DNA of 6,222 nt, taken from NCBI GenBank assembly GCA_012512335.1, contig JAAZEK010000469.1:1-6222 (forward strand), read 5' to 3'. Of this stretch, positions 5,517-6,222 are shown piece by piece (positions within the stretch are counted from its first letter, which is position 1; every line of letters begins with the position of its first letter). Source of the DNA: Clostridiales bacterium. GTDB taxonomy: Bacteria > Bacillota > Clostridia > Caldicoprobacterales > DTU083. A model generated the notes under the pieces. It was not told the origin of the DNA. It did not search any database and was given only the letters and a program-made list of their open reading frames with translations. The translations under genes were made by a program, and so were the position numbers.

Positions 5517-6062
5517 TTGGCTCGTTTAAAAGACTATTATAAAAATGAAGCAGTATCCGCATTAATGGATCGCTTTCAATATAAGAGCGTAATGCAAGTG
5601 CCCAAGTTGGAGAAAATTGTTATCAACATGGGTGTTGGTGAAGCAAAGGAAAACTCAAAATTTCTAGAATCAGCTGTCGAAGACCTGGCTACTATTTCCG
5701 GTCAAAAACCGATTATTACGAAAGCCAGAAAATCCGTTGCTGCTTTTAAGCTAAGGGAAGGTATGAGCATCGGAACGAAGGTTACACTTCGTGGAGATAG
5801 AATGTATGAATTCCTAGATAGACTGGTTAATGTAGCTCTTCCTCGTGTAAGAGACTTTCGCGGCGTTTCTGACAAATCCTTTGACGGAAGAGGAAACTAT
5901 GCACTGGGAATCAAGGAACAGTTGATATTTGCTGAGATCAATTATGACAAGGTTGATAAGGTGAGAGGCATGGACATTATTATTGTCACAACTGCTCAAA
6001 GTGATGAAGAAGCAAAAGAAATGTTACGCATAATGGGAATGCCCTTTGCGTCCAGAAATTAA
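5517..6062 (+). CDS. rplE: 50S ribosomal protein L5
   Basis: L5 binds 5S rRNA in the central protuberance and contacts the P-site tRNA and the small-subunit head. The 181 residues are near the usual 179-180. The start ARLKDYYKNEAVSALMDRF is typical. The signature LEKIVINMGVGEA occupies 31-43. KPIITKARKSVAAFKLREGMSIG (64-86) and LPRVRDFRGVS (108-118) are the 5S rRNA and P-site loop regions, and GNYALGIKEQLIF (126-138) and the terminal MPFASRN follow. It begins with TTG and sits 28 bases after rplX. Confidence 0.98.
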   Translation: MARLKDYYKNEAVSALMDRFQYKSVMQVPKLEKIVINMGVGEAKENSKFLESAVEDLATISGQKPIITKARKSVAAFKLREGMSIGTKVTLRGDRMYEFLDRLVNVALPRVRDFRGVSDKSFDGRGNYALGIKEQLIFAEINYDKVDKVRGMDIIIVTTAQSDEEAKEMLRIMGMPFASRN

Positions 6063-6094
6063 ACCAGTCCAAGAATTAAGGAGGGAATTGATAA

Positions 6095-6222
6095 GTGGCG
6101 AAAAAATCGATGAAGATTAAACAACAGCGTGCTCCCAAGTATTCAACCCGTGCCTATACAAGATGTCGGCTGTGTGGACGCCCACATTCTGTACTAAGGA
6201 AATTCGGGATTTGCCGAATTTG
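6095..6222 (+). CDS. rpsN: 30S ribosomal protein S14, zinc-binding type Z, 3' end cut by the window
   Basis: S14 sits in the small-subunit head and is a late assembly protein. The 42 visible residues begin (V/M)AKKSMKIKQQRAPKYSTRAYTRC, typical of the short 61-residue form (often called rpsZ or rpsN type Z). The zinc cysteines C24-x2-C27 and C40 are present, and the base pair TG at the window end is consistent with the start of the fourth cysteine codon (C43). The zinc-free S14 type found elsewhere is longer, about 89-100 residues. The GTG start at 6095 follows AAGGAGGG (6078-6085). An in-frame ATG at 6110 lies too far inside. The place after rplE is the normal one in the spc operon. About 19 residues lie beyond the window. 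Confidence 0.95.
   Translation, partial: MAKKSMKIKQQRAPKYSTRAYTRCRLCGRPHSVLRKFGICRI

Overview
The window is a ribosomal-protein operon, the joined S10-spc cluster, read entirely on the + strand. The order is rplC (5'-truncated), rplD, rplW, rplB, rpsS, rplV, rpsC, rplP, rpmC, rpsQ, rplN, rplX, rplE and the start of a zinc-type rpsN. The uninterrupted S10-to-spc order, strong AGGAGG-type ribosome binding sites before nearly every gene, frequent GTG/TTG starts, the moderately AT-rich composition, a short zinc-ribbon S14 and an L24 with four cysteines all suggest a Firmicute, most likely a member of the Clostridia. I cannot name the genus from the sequence alone.

Layout: bases 1 to about 97 do not belong to the operon. 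Read on the minus strand they encode what looks like the C-terminus of an N-acetylglucosamine-6-phosphate deacetylase (NagA)-type amidohydrolase, ending at a stop at 32-34. At about 98-112 this runs directly into the middle of rplC. About the first 90 residues of L3 are missing, and so are rpsJ and the operon promoter. An essential gene cut this way at a window edge suggests an assembly or amplification chimera, or a real rearrangement with an intact copy elsewhere. From 98 to 4583 the S10 part is tightly packed, with gaps of about 30 bases or less and overlaps at rplD/rplW and rplP/rpmC. Between rpsQ and rplN lies the only large gap (185 bases). It holds three imperfect tandem copies of a 51-56 base hairpin-forming repeat. 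From 4769 the spc part runs rplN, rplX, rplE and rpsN, which is cut by the window end.

Together the genes encode components of the large subunit (L2, L3, L4, L5, L14, L16, L22, L23, L24, L29) and small subunit (S3, S14, S17, S19). They cover the peptidyl-transferase surroundings, the exit tunnel and its rim, the mRNA entry channel and the central protuberance. Co-transcription keeps these proteins in step. The coding content is ordinary. The parts that stand out are the chimeric left edge and the hairpin repeat array at the S10/spc boundary. I found no new biological system among the genes themselves.
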